Shown here: piece after piece, positions 37,936 to 51,145 of the stretch
Numbering within the stretch: the stretch's first letter is position 1
Layout: every line of letters begins with the position of its first letter
From: Catonia carolina
Lineage: Eukaryota; Arthropoda; Insecta; Hemiptera; Achilidae
Direction: 5' to 3'
DNA: 64,000 nucleotides
NCBI GenBank assembly: GCA_035578175.1
Contig: JAQMRL010000001.1
Coordinates: 54,273,553 to 54,337,552 of the forward strand
Notes under the pieces: model-generated
The model's input: the letters and a program-made list of their open reading frames with translations, nothing else
Databases searched by the model: none
Told to the model about the DNA's origin: nothing
Made by a program: the position numbers and the translations under genes

Positions 37936-38340
37936 GAGTTATCTCTTCTGAGAGTAATGAATTTCTTTATTGTACAGCCAGACCTCCGTGGTGAATGAAG
38001 TGAAGGTGTCATTCGGAGGGTGGAAGTAGGTGCTTTTGGGAGGGCCTGGAAAGCTGATAAGCATACTTTTCTACTCAGTGAGGATGGCAACAGTAAACCA
38101 CCTTACTCCTCATTTCACTTAGTAAAGCCTGTAGATGTTCTAAAGCCTCTAGTAAAGCCTCTCATCATGGGGTCTTGGGTTCGAATCCCATTCAGGCATG
38201 GCATATTTTCTTACGTTACAAAAATCATTTCATCCTTCACCGTCTGCATAAGCAGTAACTGCAGAACAGTCAGACGTTAAACAAAAAAAAAAAAAAATCT
38301 ATATGTTCAAATCAGTCTTTTGGCTGATGACCTAACACCA
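37936..38340 (+). repeat. Dispersed repeat family D, copy 2, with tRNA-like SINE segment
   Basis: Family D unit as at 30728-30971, extended by a B box (GGGTCTTGGGTTCGAATCCC, about 38169-38188). The tail ATTTCATCC..CGTCTGCATAAGCAGTAA..GTCAGACGTTAAAC and a poly(A) run follow, then the D-family end GGCTGATGACCTAAC. The 56150-56305 SINE has a related tail (CATCTGCATTA..AACAGTTGGATGTAAA). Comparison with copy 1 suggests that D is itself a SINE whose central part was lost in copy 1. Confidence 0.65.
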
Positions 38341-41300
38341 TTCTCTACCTGCTTATATCACTTACATGAAGAAGAATTTAAAACACTCACTTAATAAAAC
38401 ACTCTCAAATAATCTTTTACTAGTACAGTTTACTTAGCATGTAACTTCGTGTGTACTCTCGATCCCTTAACAATTTTTTATTGATTAAATCTGTATCAAG
38501 TATATATGTAAAAAAGTAGAGTAAGTTGAGGTAACCATTTTTATAGTTCATCTATTACATTATGTTAATATAGGTTAGAATGAAAATAATTTTTCTGTAA
38601 TATATCATTAGTCTCTCGTAAAAAAGTAAATTAAAGATCTGAAAAAAATTTCTTGATAGTTTAAACAGTGTTAATTTTATTGTTATATGAAGTTAATTCC
38701 TTTTATAAATATCTGATATCTTTCCATGTGCTTCTAAATTTTGCCAAAATTTGTTAATCATTGGCGGTCAATTTATTTTATTACTATCTTCAATTTCATC
38801 TTTATAAAAGTACTACTCAGATTTTCATGTACCTCATTTCAGTGGCCATCAAGAATAATATTGTTATTTTTCTGTTTTTTTCTCAGATAGACATTTTACA
38901 TGTGAATGCAATGGTTTTTAATTCCTAATTCTTCAATTTTGTATGTTTCTTGATACAATAGATTTTATTGTGTTAAAAAAATGATGTTATTACTGGAAGT
39001 AATGTTAATGAACTGGGGTTTTTTTAAAAAATAATTACAGTTACAGTTATTGATTAAAAGGCTAAGAACTGAAAAATTCACACCGTTAATAAATTTTTAA
39101 AAGCTGTCAAATAGTTTGTGGTACACACTGTTTTAAAAATTTGATTAAAAAAATGTTTCAATTAAAATTAGTTTCTATTACTTATTTACCACATAAAATA
39201 TGAATTTTCTATCACATGACAGAAAAAATGCAGCACAATTTAAAACTAATGACTGACCATAAGACAAGTTGGGAGATTTCAGAGGTTAACAAGATTTAAT
39301 TAATATTACATTTCACTTTTTATTCTGTACAAGTTCTTAAGAATAAAATTGTGTCTCTTTTTTCAACTCCTCATTCTCACCAGCATTAATAATTAAACAG
39401 TATAGAATATAAAAATAATACAACAATAATAACAGTGCTCAAAATATCAGTTTGACTTATTTTAAAACTGTATAGGGATATTGCACTGAGATGACAATAC
39501 CTGGTTATAAAATAAATAAATTTTAACATTGTAAAAAATGGCTTAACATATGAATTTTATATTTAATTAGAGAATATTAAACTGTCATGAAATTTAGAAA
39601 AATTGATTTCTTCTGTAGCATCAAATTAAAATTAAACATTGCTCTGAGATAATTATTTCTCATTGTAATAGTTGATCTAAATTTCTTTTTTAGTTTGATT
39701 CCGTTTTTATTTTTAATTATTTAAAATTATAAATCATTTATATTTTGGTTAATAATTTCAGAGGTAAATTGTTAAATGTTTGTAGGAATATAACATTGCT
39801 ATTTATTTGGATACTACCCTCCAAAGTGAGTTTTAATAGTTTGATAATTTTGAATAAATTATCTTGTATTAAAATGCATTTTATTAATGATAAAAATTAT
39901 ATAAATTTGTGTTATACAAAAATAAAAAAGATAAATAAATAAGAAATAAAGATTATGGTGATGACTGATTTAGCAGATTAAAGTGCCTAATCTGTTTAGA
40001 AAAATGAAGCACAAGTTTCGCTAATAAATAAAAATATTTTAAAACAATTTAGTACTATGTTAAAAAATTATATTATAAATATTCTCATATTGCTTTTTCA
40101 GAAAGAGAAGATTTGTTAAAATATAATTATGTTATAAAAAAATTAAAAAAAGTGTGTTAATAAAATTTTTATCTTCTCCATACAATTCAGTATTTTTGTT
40201 TGTTTAAAACCATTTTACAGAGATAAAAAGTTTTAAAACAAATAATACATTACGAAGGGAATATACATTTTTTAACATTCCCTTTCCTTAGAATACATAT
40301 ATAGCTTCTTTGATTCTCAGGAAAAGAAGTCATCTTCAGACGCATTCTTTATACTGGCTACAAGCTGTTTTAGTATTATACTTCAAAATTTTCTGCTTCA
40401 AAAACTAAATAAAAATTTAGAAAATTTTGTGTGAATATTTTTATAAAATTGGATTCAACCAAACAGATCAGCAGTAAACCATAGTTTTTAGTGGATTCGT
40501 TAAATAAACAAGTAATTCTTAACATTTTAAACTTGTTTAACAAACTATACAAAACAAAACAGATAAAAATTTTGTTTGATTTCACTCATTTCTAGAATGA
40601 TATTTTAAAGGGAATTATTGGACAGGTTATTTTTAATCAGTTCAGTGACAGGTGCATCAATATTTGTAAATTTTAGCAACCAAATTATAAAAATACTTAA
40701 TATTAAACTTTAGTTTAATAAATTTCTGTGATTTTGTGTAATTTGTGTTATTTATCACAGTTTTAGTAAGAGCCTGGTGAATAAAATCATGTCTGTATGG
40801 TGTTCATTTTACGGCATTTAACAATGATTTATTGCACATTTTGCTGTAATTTTTGTAAATTTTGCTGTATGAATAGGTTTTGTGGTAGATTCATGGCAAA
40901 AATATTAATTAAAAACTAAACCTTGTAATATCAGAATGATATTTTAATTAAATTTATAGTTTGGATAGATGCCACTCAGATATCTCAAGTCTTATATCTT
41001 GAAATCGTCTAGATTTCAGACATAGAGTGAAACCATAATTACAACAGACATAATAAAAGCAGCTTTCACCTATAGGGAAAGCAATAATTTATAGGGAACA
41101 CACTGGAAAAGCAACATATTTTTCCAGTCTGTGGGAAAGTTCATATTTTATGTTGTAAAAGAACTACTATGTATGTTTATTATTTTTAAGTTATAAACTT
41201 TATTGTAATAAGTGCACTCAATTTAATAGGATGTTTATTACTAAACCAATATCCCATTCTCTAACATTTTGTCCAGTATTTTGTATTGTGAGACCAGCTT

Positions 41301-43955
41301 TACACGATTCCAAAAAATCTTGGTTAAATTAATAAATTTATTGTTGTTGGTACTGATCATTTTTTCCTTTCTGACTCATCTAGATTAAAACTCTTAGATC
41401 TAAATGGACTTTTAATGTACAAAATTCTGGATTCACCAGTTTAGAATGCATTACATTAAGTTTATTGCACGAATAAAATTTTAACGCATGTACGTTCAAT
41501 ATTTTTGCATGAGTTTTTAGTGTGTGCTCTTCCAGAGCAATTGTCACACTTCAATCATTCGTAAGGTGTTCTCTTTGGAGAACTCCTTGGATGAATCGCC
41601 AGTGAATGAAATTCTCACATCATTGTTTTGTGTTTCAGAGTAGTATTTCACATTTTTAAAAAGGAATGCTCTTACATCCACATCATGTAGTTACATATAT
41701 GAAATAATAAAATATGTTTATTTTTTATTAGTTCTACTTTTCTATGCCATTGATAATATTTCTAAATTATAATTTTTTTTAAATATCTCTCTTAGAGAAG
41801 ATCAGAGTTAAATTTAAGAAGGAGAGAATTGTGTTTAATGTCTTATTGTTTTGTTAACTAAATAAGAACAGTCCCCAGCATGAATTTCTGACAGTCATTC
41901 TTGTTTCTTCTACCAAATAATATTTTTGCTACTTCAGTTATGCCATTGTCTATAAAATGACTTCTTGTCATCACGTCTTTTAAAGACATTACAGATGCAA
42001 AGTTATGTGAAAGAAAATTATGTCTAATAAGGTAATACTTTCATTTTTAAGTTTTTCTTGTTACAAGTAATTTGTATCTTATACAAGTAATGTGATTATT
42101 CATTTATGATTAGATATCACTAAAATTTTTGCAAATATATTGGTTGATTTTTTTGCTAATTTTTATTTTTAACAGTATATAAGGATGAAGGTTATGGAAA
42201 GGTAAAATTAAACAAAAATAAAAGAACAAAAATAAACTCAAATTTCAGAAAATAAGAAATTATAATTACTGGAAAACAGGAACCAATACCACAAAATTAT
42301 AATTTATACAAAATAATTTATAATTATATCACTAAAATCAATGTGCTGTTAAGTAAAATAATATTATTGTAAGAAGTATTGCAGTTTAAAATGATTTACA
42401 TTTTTAAGGAACATTTCTTAACGAGAAATCAAATTGTACTATTATTAAAAAAGGAATAAATACTCTATCATAATGAAAAAAATTAATTTAACGATCACAA
42501 CCAAAGGAACTAAAAATTATGTAACTTTTGTGGCTAAAATAAAATAATTAATTTGAAATATTTTATATTTTTCTACGAATAATTTGATGTTTTTGTAATG
42601 TTTCATATAACAATAATTTTATTCTAAAATGTAAAAAAACTGTTTATACTGTAATATTTTAATTTTTTAATACACAAATTATATTTTGTCTTATTTCTTA
42701 GTTTTACGTAATTAACATGTTTTGCATTTGTCTGTTGTTTGTATTATTGCTCATTAAAATACTCAAATATTTCAGAGCAATGTTTTTTTATATATGAATA
42801 ATAAGAACAATTTCAAAAAATGTTGAAGTAAAACATCTTTAGTATTATTTTACTATTTATTATTTCGTTCTTTGTTAATCAAACTGTTAGAAGAAATAAA
42901 CAAGCATCTAATAAATCATATTTAAAAAATTATTGGTCTTCATTGTCCCAAAAAAATAATAAATAAAAATAAATTACAATAAAATAAATAATAAAATAAA
43001 TACGATATAATTACAATTTATATTTTAATGAAATTTTACAACACAATTGTCTATTATATACATTTTGTTATTACATTTTTGTTGTAAAAACCACTAAAAT
43101 ATTACACATTAAATAAGAAATAAATGAAAAAAAAAACAACTAGGCCTCTTTCATGAGAAAACAATAATAATATACTACACACAGCCACTTAAACAAACAA
43201 TATTATCTTTTTATAGTATAATACATTAAGTACTATTATATAATGAAGTGGTTTTACATTTAATGATAATAATAAACTAATATAATAAGTAATAATAAAT
43301 AGTGCCAACAAATTGAAAAGATTAAAACATAAAAAGTAATTAAAGAAAACATGATTTATACAAGTAACTAATTTAAAAATACAAATATAATGTAAATAAT
43401 AATAATGTAACATTCTAAGAATAAATTCTTAATTAAATTATCCTAATATCATACAATTTTTTTTATTTTGAAATTTCATAAAAATAAACTTTCTCTTGAT
43501 GTAACAAAAACAAATTCTTTTTAACAATTAAAATAAAAATAAAAATAAAACTAATAATATGTAATAAGGCTTGGATAGAATATTTAATTAATATTATTGC
43601 ACGATAGTAATTAATTTAAATAAATAATAAAAACAAGCTGTTTGGAATGTCATAAAAAATATGGTTTATCACAAAGTAGTGGGCAGAAAATACTATTCAT
43701 CTAAACTAATCTATTTATGTATTTAAATGTATTATTAAAAATTAACAACTCAAATTTTTTACTTATCTATTTTAAGTACTTAACAAAAATAAAATGAAAT
43801 AATTATTGTTCATGGAATCTATGTAAATAAATCACAAACTAAATAAAATAATATATTACTTTTAAAAATTGTATGAAACTAGTATTATGTAATTATTTTT
43901 AAGGGGTAAAGTTTTAATGTTTAGTACTATACATTTGTGTGGAATATTATTTAAT
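38341..43955. other. Very AT-rich non-coding stretch
   Basis: About 5.6 kb of almost pure AT-rich DNA with short A and T runs. No gene, SINE box or terminal repeat was recognised. Confidence 0.45.
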
Positions 43956-43956
43956 A

Positions 43957-44130
43957 CCACCATCTCTGTGGCATAGTGATTGATCACCTTACTGGAGTAC
44001 AATGCAGAAGGTTTGATTCCCAGTTAAGATCTGTTAATTATTACTCATTGAAACCCATCATTTCATATCTGATAGTAGTCCCTAATTACCAAGATATAGA
44101 TGCAACTTAAAATGAAGTAAAAACAACCTT
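43957..44130 (+). repeat. SINE family A copy
   Basis: A-box-like CTGTGGCATAGTGATTG and B box AGAAGGTTTGATTCCCAG near 44006-44023, then AAACCCATC, AGTAGTCCCTAATTACCAAGAT and an AAAATGAAGTAAAAA tail. It abuts the DNA element beginning at about 44140. Confidence 0.75.
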
Positions 44131-44139
44131 AAAATACTT

Positions 44140-45309
44140 TACTACCTTGTTTATCTGGATTATCTAGACCAATCTGGATCAGAAAAAGTTTTTATTCATG
44201 AAATTATGATATTCTGTTTACAGTGTTTGAAGAACACTTCATTCTAGATATACCACATTATACACTTACCAAAGTTTAAATATTCAAAGTGTACAGTATC
44301 ATTGTGTACTGTACTGTCAAAGCATTAGTACGTCGAGCTACACAGACGTTACTGTATAGCAATGGTGAATCATTACTGGACAACATAATGACGGACTTAT
44401 AACCTCCGCCCCCCCCAATTAAAAGACATCCCGACACCACACCAGCTGAACTTAAGATGGTGAAACGATTGTGTGATCATGCTGCCCTAAACACCACAGT
44501 AGAGTAAATAAAATAAAAATAAATTATTTCTTTGTAAAGGGAACACTTGTAAATACCGAGCATCTCAGAAAAATGTATACACATTTTGAACGGATATATT
44601 AATTTGAAGAAAACACTTACAGCTTGAAAACCTACACCAACTGATAATTAAAAACAGCTTTTTAACACTGTAATTCAATTTTATTATTTCTCTCATTTAG
44701 TATGAGATAAACACGGCTGTAGTTCAGTTGTCTTTCAATCAACTTAAATGGGTTTAAAGTGTTACTGGAATACTAAGAATATTCAAGAATACTAAGAATG
44801 TTCAAAGACGACAGCAAATGAAATTTTTAACCCAACCATCTTCAAGAATTACAATTACTAGGATTCGTGACAAGTTTGAAACACATAAGACAGTGTGAAA
44901 TGTGAACAAGGAACGGTCTGGGTGGAGAAAAACCTCCACAAATAATCAAAATGTCAATGTGATTGTGAAATTCTGTATTAGCAAGTTGTGGTAGTTGTAC
45001 TGCAGTTAACGGTAATCATTTTGAACATTTATAAAACAAGAGAACACAAATATTATGTATCTAAATGTTTTTTTTTTTCAAATAAATATATCTGTTCAAA
45101 AAGTGTAAAATATACATTATTTTTGAGACACTCGTTATTTAACATGTAAACATGTTGTAGAGTGTTTATGTTCAAAGTAGTATAAATAAACCGGAAGTTT
45201 TCTCTTAGATATTGTTTTTAAATCAATCCTAATGTTTCCAGTTTAACCAGATTTTTTATTATCCGAATCGCTTCTGTCACATTAGCCTGGATAAACAAAG
45301 TAATACTGT
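44140..45309. mobile_element. Tigger-like DNA element interrupted by another transposon
   Basis: Left end: TACTTTACTACCTTGTTTAT..GGATTATCTAGACC. The right end, read inverted from 45309, is TACAGTATTACTTTGTTTAT..CAGGCTAATGTG. These resemble pogo/Tigger terminal repeats (CAGTA..C.TTATCC). The interior between 44220 and 44550 is unassigned. A 580-bp TA-flanked element occupies 44556-45135. No transposase was recognised for the outer element, so the assignment is moderate. Confidence 0.5.
44556..45135 (+). mobile_element. Internally deleted mariner-superfamily element with transposase N-terminus
   Basis: TA (44554-44555 and 45136-45137) flanks inverted ends of about 55 bp: CCGAGCATCTCAGAAAAATG...TTTTGAACGGATATATTAAT, versus the inverted right end ACGAGTGTCTCAAAAATAAT...TTTTTGAACAGATATATTTA. 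Inside, 44760-44975 on plus encodes, with breaks, NVQRRQQMKF, SSRITITRIRDKFETHKTV and NVNKERSGWRKTST. This is the helix-turn-helix region at the start of a widespread arthropod mariner-type transposase (VQRRWR.EFGT..P.R.TI.RIRDKFE..GTV). The DDE catalytic domain is gone, so it is non-autonomous. Confidence 0.75.
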
Positions 45310-48300
45310 ACCAATATTTAAATATAACTTTTAGAAGAAAATCAATTAAATTTAAAAAATAATTATATTTTATTAATTTTATACAATTTTTTAAAGTTTT
45401 ATAAATATATAATAAAAAATTATACTTTAAGCTCTTACGTAAAACAAATATACTTATATTTCAGTAAATTAATGAATACTTTATGGTAAATTTTTAAAAT
45501 TATGATCAATTTACTTAAGTACTGCATTCTAAAATATACAAATTATAATAAATAATTAAGTACATAATCATTATATTTATTTACAATTCTTCAAAAACTA
45601 TGGTATATTTATACGTAAGCAATAAAATAATAATAATATTTTATAAGATAGAACAAAACTAACATATAACAATAAAATAAAATATGAGAAAATTAATAAT
45701 AAAATAAATAAAAATAAGAGAGCATTTTTATTATAATGTAATGATTTATATCCACAGGATATTTGATTATACAATTATAATAATAGGATATATATAACTA
45801 TAGTAATAATGATTGTATTATTTAATAAATTATAATCCTGAGGTGGATGAAGATAAATAATTACCGTTATAATTTTCACATAATAAATTATTTATTATAT
45901 ATCACATATTTTGAATATCGTAATATATATATATACAAGAGTTTTTTTTATTATTATTATTAATATTTATTTATCTATATTTATTTTATATATCAGTTCT
46001 TTATTTTTAAATACACTGCAATGTAAATAATGATTAATAATAATAATAATGTAAAAAAATATCTGGTCCAGTGGTTGTCTACCAAATTTATTTACTTTTT
46101 TGAAAATTAAATTATTTTTCGACAAATTGATAGTTACACTACCTTTCTTCCATATGTCCATTAAAAAATTAATAAATTAACATAAAATATTAATCATCGT
46201 TTATATCTTATATAATTTATTATGTACATGAAAATTATTACCAGTTATACGAATTTTAATTTATATTTCTTTAAATTTGTATTGTAATAGTATTTCTGAC
46301 ATACATAAAAAACAATTTTTAATATTACATTTTTTTTAATAATAATTTTGAAATTTTTTTAATATACAACATGAATTGATTTTGTTTAATTTTCTTAATG
46401 TATAGTTTTATATTTATTAATAAGTATTATTGTAAATTACAATTTTATATTACAAATGTTTTAGTAAACTAAGTTTTTGTTTCTTATTATACAGAACTGG
46501 ATTTTGTTTTATGTGCATTTTTTGTAAAAAATATCTTAAAGAAGTAGGTAATACTTTCAAAATAAAGTTAACACTAACATTTGAAAATATATAGGCATTA
46601 ACAATTACTTATTAAAATTTTTTACGGTATATTTTGTAATATTATTTAATAATTAGTTTTGTTATTTTGTTTGTTTCTAAATTTGTGTCAATAAATTTTA
46701 GTAGCTATTTGTTAAAATCCTCATTATTTAGCTGCATTTAAAATTTATGTTAAATTGTGTACAACCGTGTATAAAATTATTACAGTTTGATGGAAAAATA
46801 CTACTGACGTTAAAATCATTGTTAACAGCTCAATTACTTATGTTAAGCATTTGGTTTGATATCAAGTAATGGTTTTAAAAGATCTACTTAGAAATTAATC
46901 TACAAACACAATCAAGGATACTCTCTAGGAACGACACAAAATGTAAACTGGTTGTAGTAAATGGAAAAATATACAACAAACATGTTCTTTTATTACCTAG
47001 AAGTAAATTACATGACTGAAAACTGGGAGAAGTTAAAACACAGGTTAATAATGCAAGAAGAATTAGTGGTTGCCTCTGAGAGGTGATTTGGAAAAACAAA
47101 TTTATGTCTGAATAAAGCAAAGGATTTATATGAACTGCATCAAACTAATTTTGACGAAAGTGGGCAAGACAAGAGCAGAACCACTACAACTAAAAGAATT
47201 ATGTGAATTACTGAAATGAAGTTTTGAAAACTTTTAAGGGAGTTACAGTTTGAATTCGGCTAAGAAGGACAATGTCAGGGAGTAACTTAGCGTACAGGGT
47301 ATTCTATAATTGGTAAGATCGCAATAAAGATTTTGGAAAGATCATGTGGACATTATGGATTCAAAGTATCTGGCAAATTGAACTAAATCATCAATTTCTG
47401 AAACAAAAAACACTGGGGTATGGCCCTTAATAAGGGGATTGCACCATTATTAATGTAATGATAGTCACAAGTGTCACAAGAGGTATAATTTAATAGATCT
47501 AACAATATTAATTTACGTTTCAAAAATGAATTACTAATTTATTTTATGTTAAAACAATTTTTTTCTATTCTGAACATTGAACCATCAACTTTCAAGCTAC
47601 TAATTAATGTTTCAATTTAATAATCATGAAAAATGTAGTGTATATCAGAGTGTACACCTTGTGAGGGTATAAACGTAGTACAACGATATTCAAAAAATGT
47701 AACATCAATTCCACAAGCAAATAATTTCAGATCAGAATTCAAATATTGCGACGTTTAGTAATTAATAACTTTTTTTATGATTATTTCACAATTAAAAAGT
47801 AACCGATAATGCCATATATTATACAGAATTCATATGTATGTACCTTACACACATACGTATGAAATGAAGCCTAATTTTTATAGAAAATTTATTAATTTAA
47901 AATAAATTGAGATAATGAATATAAGATACCTACTGTTATGACCTCTATAATAAAAGAATACTATATAACTATATCGTGATCAACTGCAAAATACGTTTAA
48001 GTTAGTAAACTAACTTGTTTGAACCTCTTTTGGCAGAACTGCATCAATTTTTTTGAATAACGTTTCGTATTTTACAGTTAATTTTTAAAGATTAATTGGA
48101 CTGTAAAATAATATACTGTTTACAATATATTAATAAAATAAACATATTATGTTAAACTTCTGTTTACTAATGAGTAATGTAATTCACCATTATTAATCTG
48201 AATGAATGAAAAGTTAGCCATTTTTCAGACTATACAACTTAAATCTAAATACCTGTATCTATTGTAAAAGGCCATCCCTGGATAGAGATAATTACCCTGC

Positions 48301-48570
48301 AAATGTTTATGACAGATGGTATAAATATTAAATGATTTAAAAGAAATAATATTTTAATTTGAAATTATGCTTTAAAAAAATTGAAATTGCAATAATTCAA
48401 AAAAAAAAAATTGTTAATGAGCTTCTGTAATGAATTTGTATGAAACATATAAATATAAAAAGTGTATAAAGAAATTTTAAAATAAATTTTATATTTCTAT
48501 TTCATTCAACTTTTAGTGGATACAAGAATTTTGTAAGATAACTGATGGTGTTATTTTTGCTCTAATAAAA
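45310..48570. other. Very AT-rich non-coding stretch
   Basis: No gene recognised. 47030-47330 is somewhat less AT-rich and may be an old repeat of unknown kind. Confidence 0.4.
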
Positions 48571-48577
48571 CCTTTAA

Positions 48578-49153
48578 CCCTTTCGGTGCCTAAACAATAT
48601 TTAAAAGTTTGATTCTAAAGTGCCATGTAATTTGTATAAGGATGCCTAAAAAGTGCCAACCCTTATGTTGACAACTTTCAGGTGTAAGGTTATCATTGTC
48701 AACCAAAATTTCAATGTTACAGAAAAATAAAATTTTCTGTTAAAAATTAATTTTTATTGTGTTCAAAAAAATAAAACGTTATAACACTAAAAATATTCAA
48801 AATGCACTTTTTAAGTTTATTTAAGTCGCATTGACAGCTTGGTCATTAGTGACTACTGTAAATTTTGGTAGTGTAACGGTAAGTTTTACCGTGTTACAAT
48901 TTCCAGACTCTAGTCGGGAATCCAACCTGGGACCTTTCACTTTGTAGGCTAGCACGCTAGTCACTACGCCATGGCGGTGGTCTCAAAATACATTATTTCA
49001 TTAATTTTCAAAAAAAAAAATTATTTTTGTAAATGTTCGGTTATCCAGACAACGGAACTTATGCGTAACTTATGGACCTCCGGTAAACTGGACACTGTCA
49101 CTTTTTGTAAAAGATATCGACATCCTGTTTTCCAGACATTGGCACTGAAAGGA
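48578..49153. mobile_element. TTAA-flanked non-autonomous DNA element, copy 2 (inverted), with internal SINE
   Basis: Exact TTAA at 48574-48577 and 49154-49157 flanks a 576-bp element beginning CCCTTTCGGTGCC and ending GGCACTGAAAGGA. Its reverse complement is collinear with 6257-6825 throughout: the GGATGTCGATAT word near one end, a GTCCGG/GTCTGGATAAC word, the tRNA-like SINE in the centre, and AAATATTTTTAGTGTTA after it. The 85-codon frame at 48971-49228 is a by-product of the repeat. No transposase is present. Confidence 0.85.
48812..48983 (-). repeat. SINE family A inside the DNA element, copy 2
   Basis: On minus, the A box lies at about 48975-48950 (CCATGGCGTAGTGACTAGCG) and the B box at 48934-48915 (GGTCCCAGGTTGGATTCCCG). 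The body then shows ACAGTAGTCACTAATGACCA and the tail TTAAATAAACTTAAAAA. It has the same position and orientation relative to the host element as at 6426-6598. Confidence 0.85.
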
Positions 49154-51107
49154 TTAATAAACTGGGAACTTAAGGGTGAATTTAATTTACTAGAATTAAT
49201 CAATACTATAATTTTATTAAAGAGCTGAAAATAATATAAGTTTAATTAGTTCAAAAAATTGTTATGGTTGTTTTACATTTTAAACTGCTATACCCTGGTC
49301 ACTAGTGTTTGAACCTTCGTAGAAAGATGCTCAGTGAATTGGGATCTCTGTTTGAGGTTAAAAGTGCAAGACTAGATTTTACATAACAATGAATTGTGGG
49401 AGAAACAAATATGTAACATAAAGTAGTGGGGGCAATTTAGAATCCTTTTCACCAGATGCCTAAAATTTTCTAAGTAATTTTCAAATTCGTATTTTTCTGT
49501 TAAAATCTAAAAAAAGTTGTTAATATTTAGTTGAAATAAATTGATGGATTGAGTATATTGATAGAAATTATTTCATTGAAACAAAAGATCTTTTTGCAAA
49601 AAATATTATAATTACTGGTGTATGTTTTGGATTAATGGTTAAGTTATACATTACTGTGAACATGAACTAATTTTTAAACTAACAATGCAAAATAAAATGA
49701 ATCCAGAAAATACCTAATGTCATTAGTTAGATTTTTGTAAATTCTTGTTGAAAACAATAATTTCTTTAGACACTTTAGCATTTATTGTTTAAAGAAAATA
49801 CTCATTACCTTAATGCAATGGATTGATGTAAGAAAAAATATCCATATTTTAGAAATAAAGTAGAAATTGTACATAACTGGTCATTAAAAGTTCTTAGTAA
49901 TTATTTTAAAGTAGTATAATAGATATTTAGTCTGTTGGATGTACACACAATGATATTTTGTGGTTCAATATTAGATAGTAAGTGAAGTAAAAATAAATAT
50001 ATTTTCAATTATATTAAAACCTATATATAATATTTTTTGAATTAAATTTAGAAAATTTATATTGTGTAGGTTATTCTTATTTATGGAGTAAGTTATTTCA
50101 AAATGTTTTGTAATAGTAGTTGTACAGTATCTGCATTATTTCTGTACCTTCATGAAGAAAATTCCTGTACATGAAGAAAATTACAAATATACCTAAAATG
50201 TAATTGCTGTTAGCTGTAATGCCACAAGTTGTATATTGCAATTATGATAATTTTCCATTCACTTATAATGTTAGTGCAAAGTTTAAAATTGAATACGCCT
50301 ATTATGTTTAAAATTCAACTAATCTATAGGTTTCATGGAAAATACCATATAACAGAATTCTATTGTATACTAAATAACACAACTAACTAAGATCCCTGAA
50401 AATTTTCAACTGAACCTTAACAAAAATTCTGATTGAACAAAAAAATTTAATGATAATTTTCTCTAAATATATAGGTCTAATACAACTGAACTACACAAAT
50501 TTTTATTTATTTTATATACTACTAAGCGTGGGGTTAAGTTATATATAAAACCTGTAACAAATATTTAGGAGAATTTTATGTAAATTTTACACATATTCAA
50601 ATTTCTAAATCAAATTTAATTGAGATCATTTTCATGTTTTTTGTTTTGTTGAAAATATTTTTGTCATATTAAAAATATATTTTATTGTGTGTACATAAAA
50701 CAATTTTCCATATTAATTACTATTTATAATGAATATTACTATCAATATTGTGATATTACAATAACTTGATAGTAATTAAAATTTGGACTACAGGTACTGA
50801 AACTACTAACTAAAAACTAATACAGTTTTAATTTTTTTGTTGTTGTGAAAACACTAAACAGTTTTTAATATTAATATTATTTTTATAATAATGATGGTGC
50901 AGCTTAACACTGATTTTTTTGTCTTCTTGGCGAGATAACAAATACTACACATCATCGTACAATGGTAACAGAAAAAGAATGCTAATTTATATATTACATT
51001 TTTAAGAACGTTAAATCTATTTTACACACTATTGCCCAAACTACTTTTAAATTTATTTTTATGTACTGTATTAAAATAAAAATAAATTTAATATATTAAA
51101 CTATAAT

Positions 51108-51145
51108 AATAATAAAATAATAATAATAATAATAATAATAATAAT
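51108..51145. repeat. (AAT)n microsatellite
   Basis: Roughly a dozen near-perfect AAT units. Confidence 0.95.

Noticed and set aside
37887..38280. Two frames of 67 and 86 codons
   Set aside because: They fall in a dispersed repeat with a tRNA-like segment, a copy of which is at 30728-30971.
43189..43413. 74-codon minus-strand frame rich in Leu, Tyr and Phe
   Set aside because: Composition expected from AT-rich DNA; looks membrane-like only because of codon bias.
44404..44420. C-rich run as a possible regulatory or quadruplex site
   Set aside because: A single run only; likely a slippage expansion inside a decayed transposon.
48971..49228. 85-codon frame
   Set aside because: It lies across the end of the TTAA element copy 2 and flanking DNA, and starts inside an antisense SINE A box.
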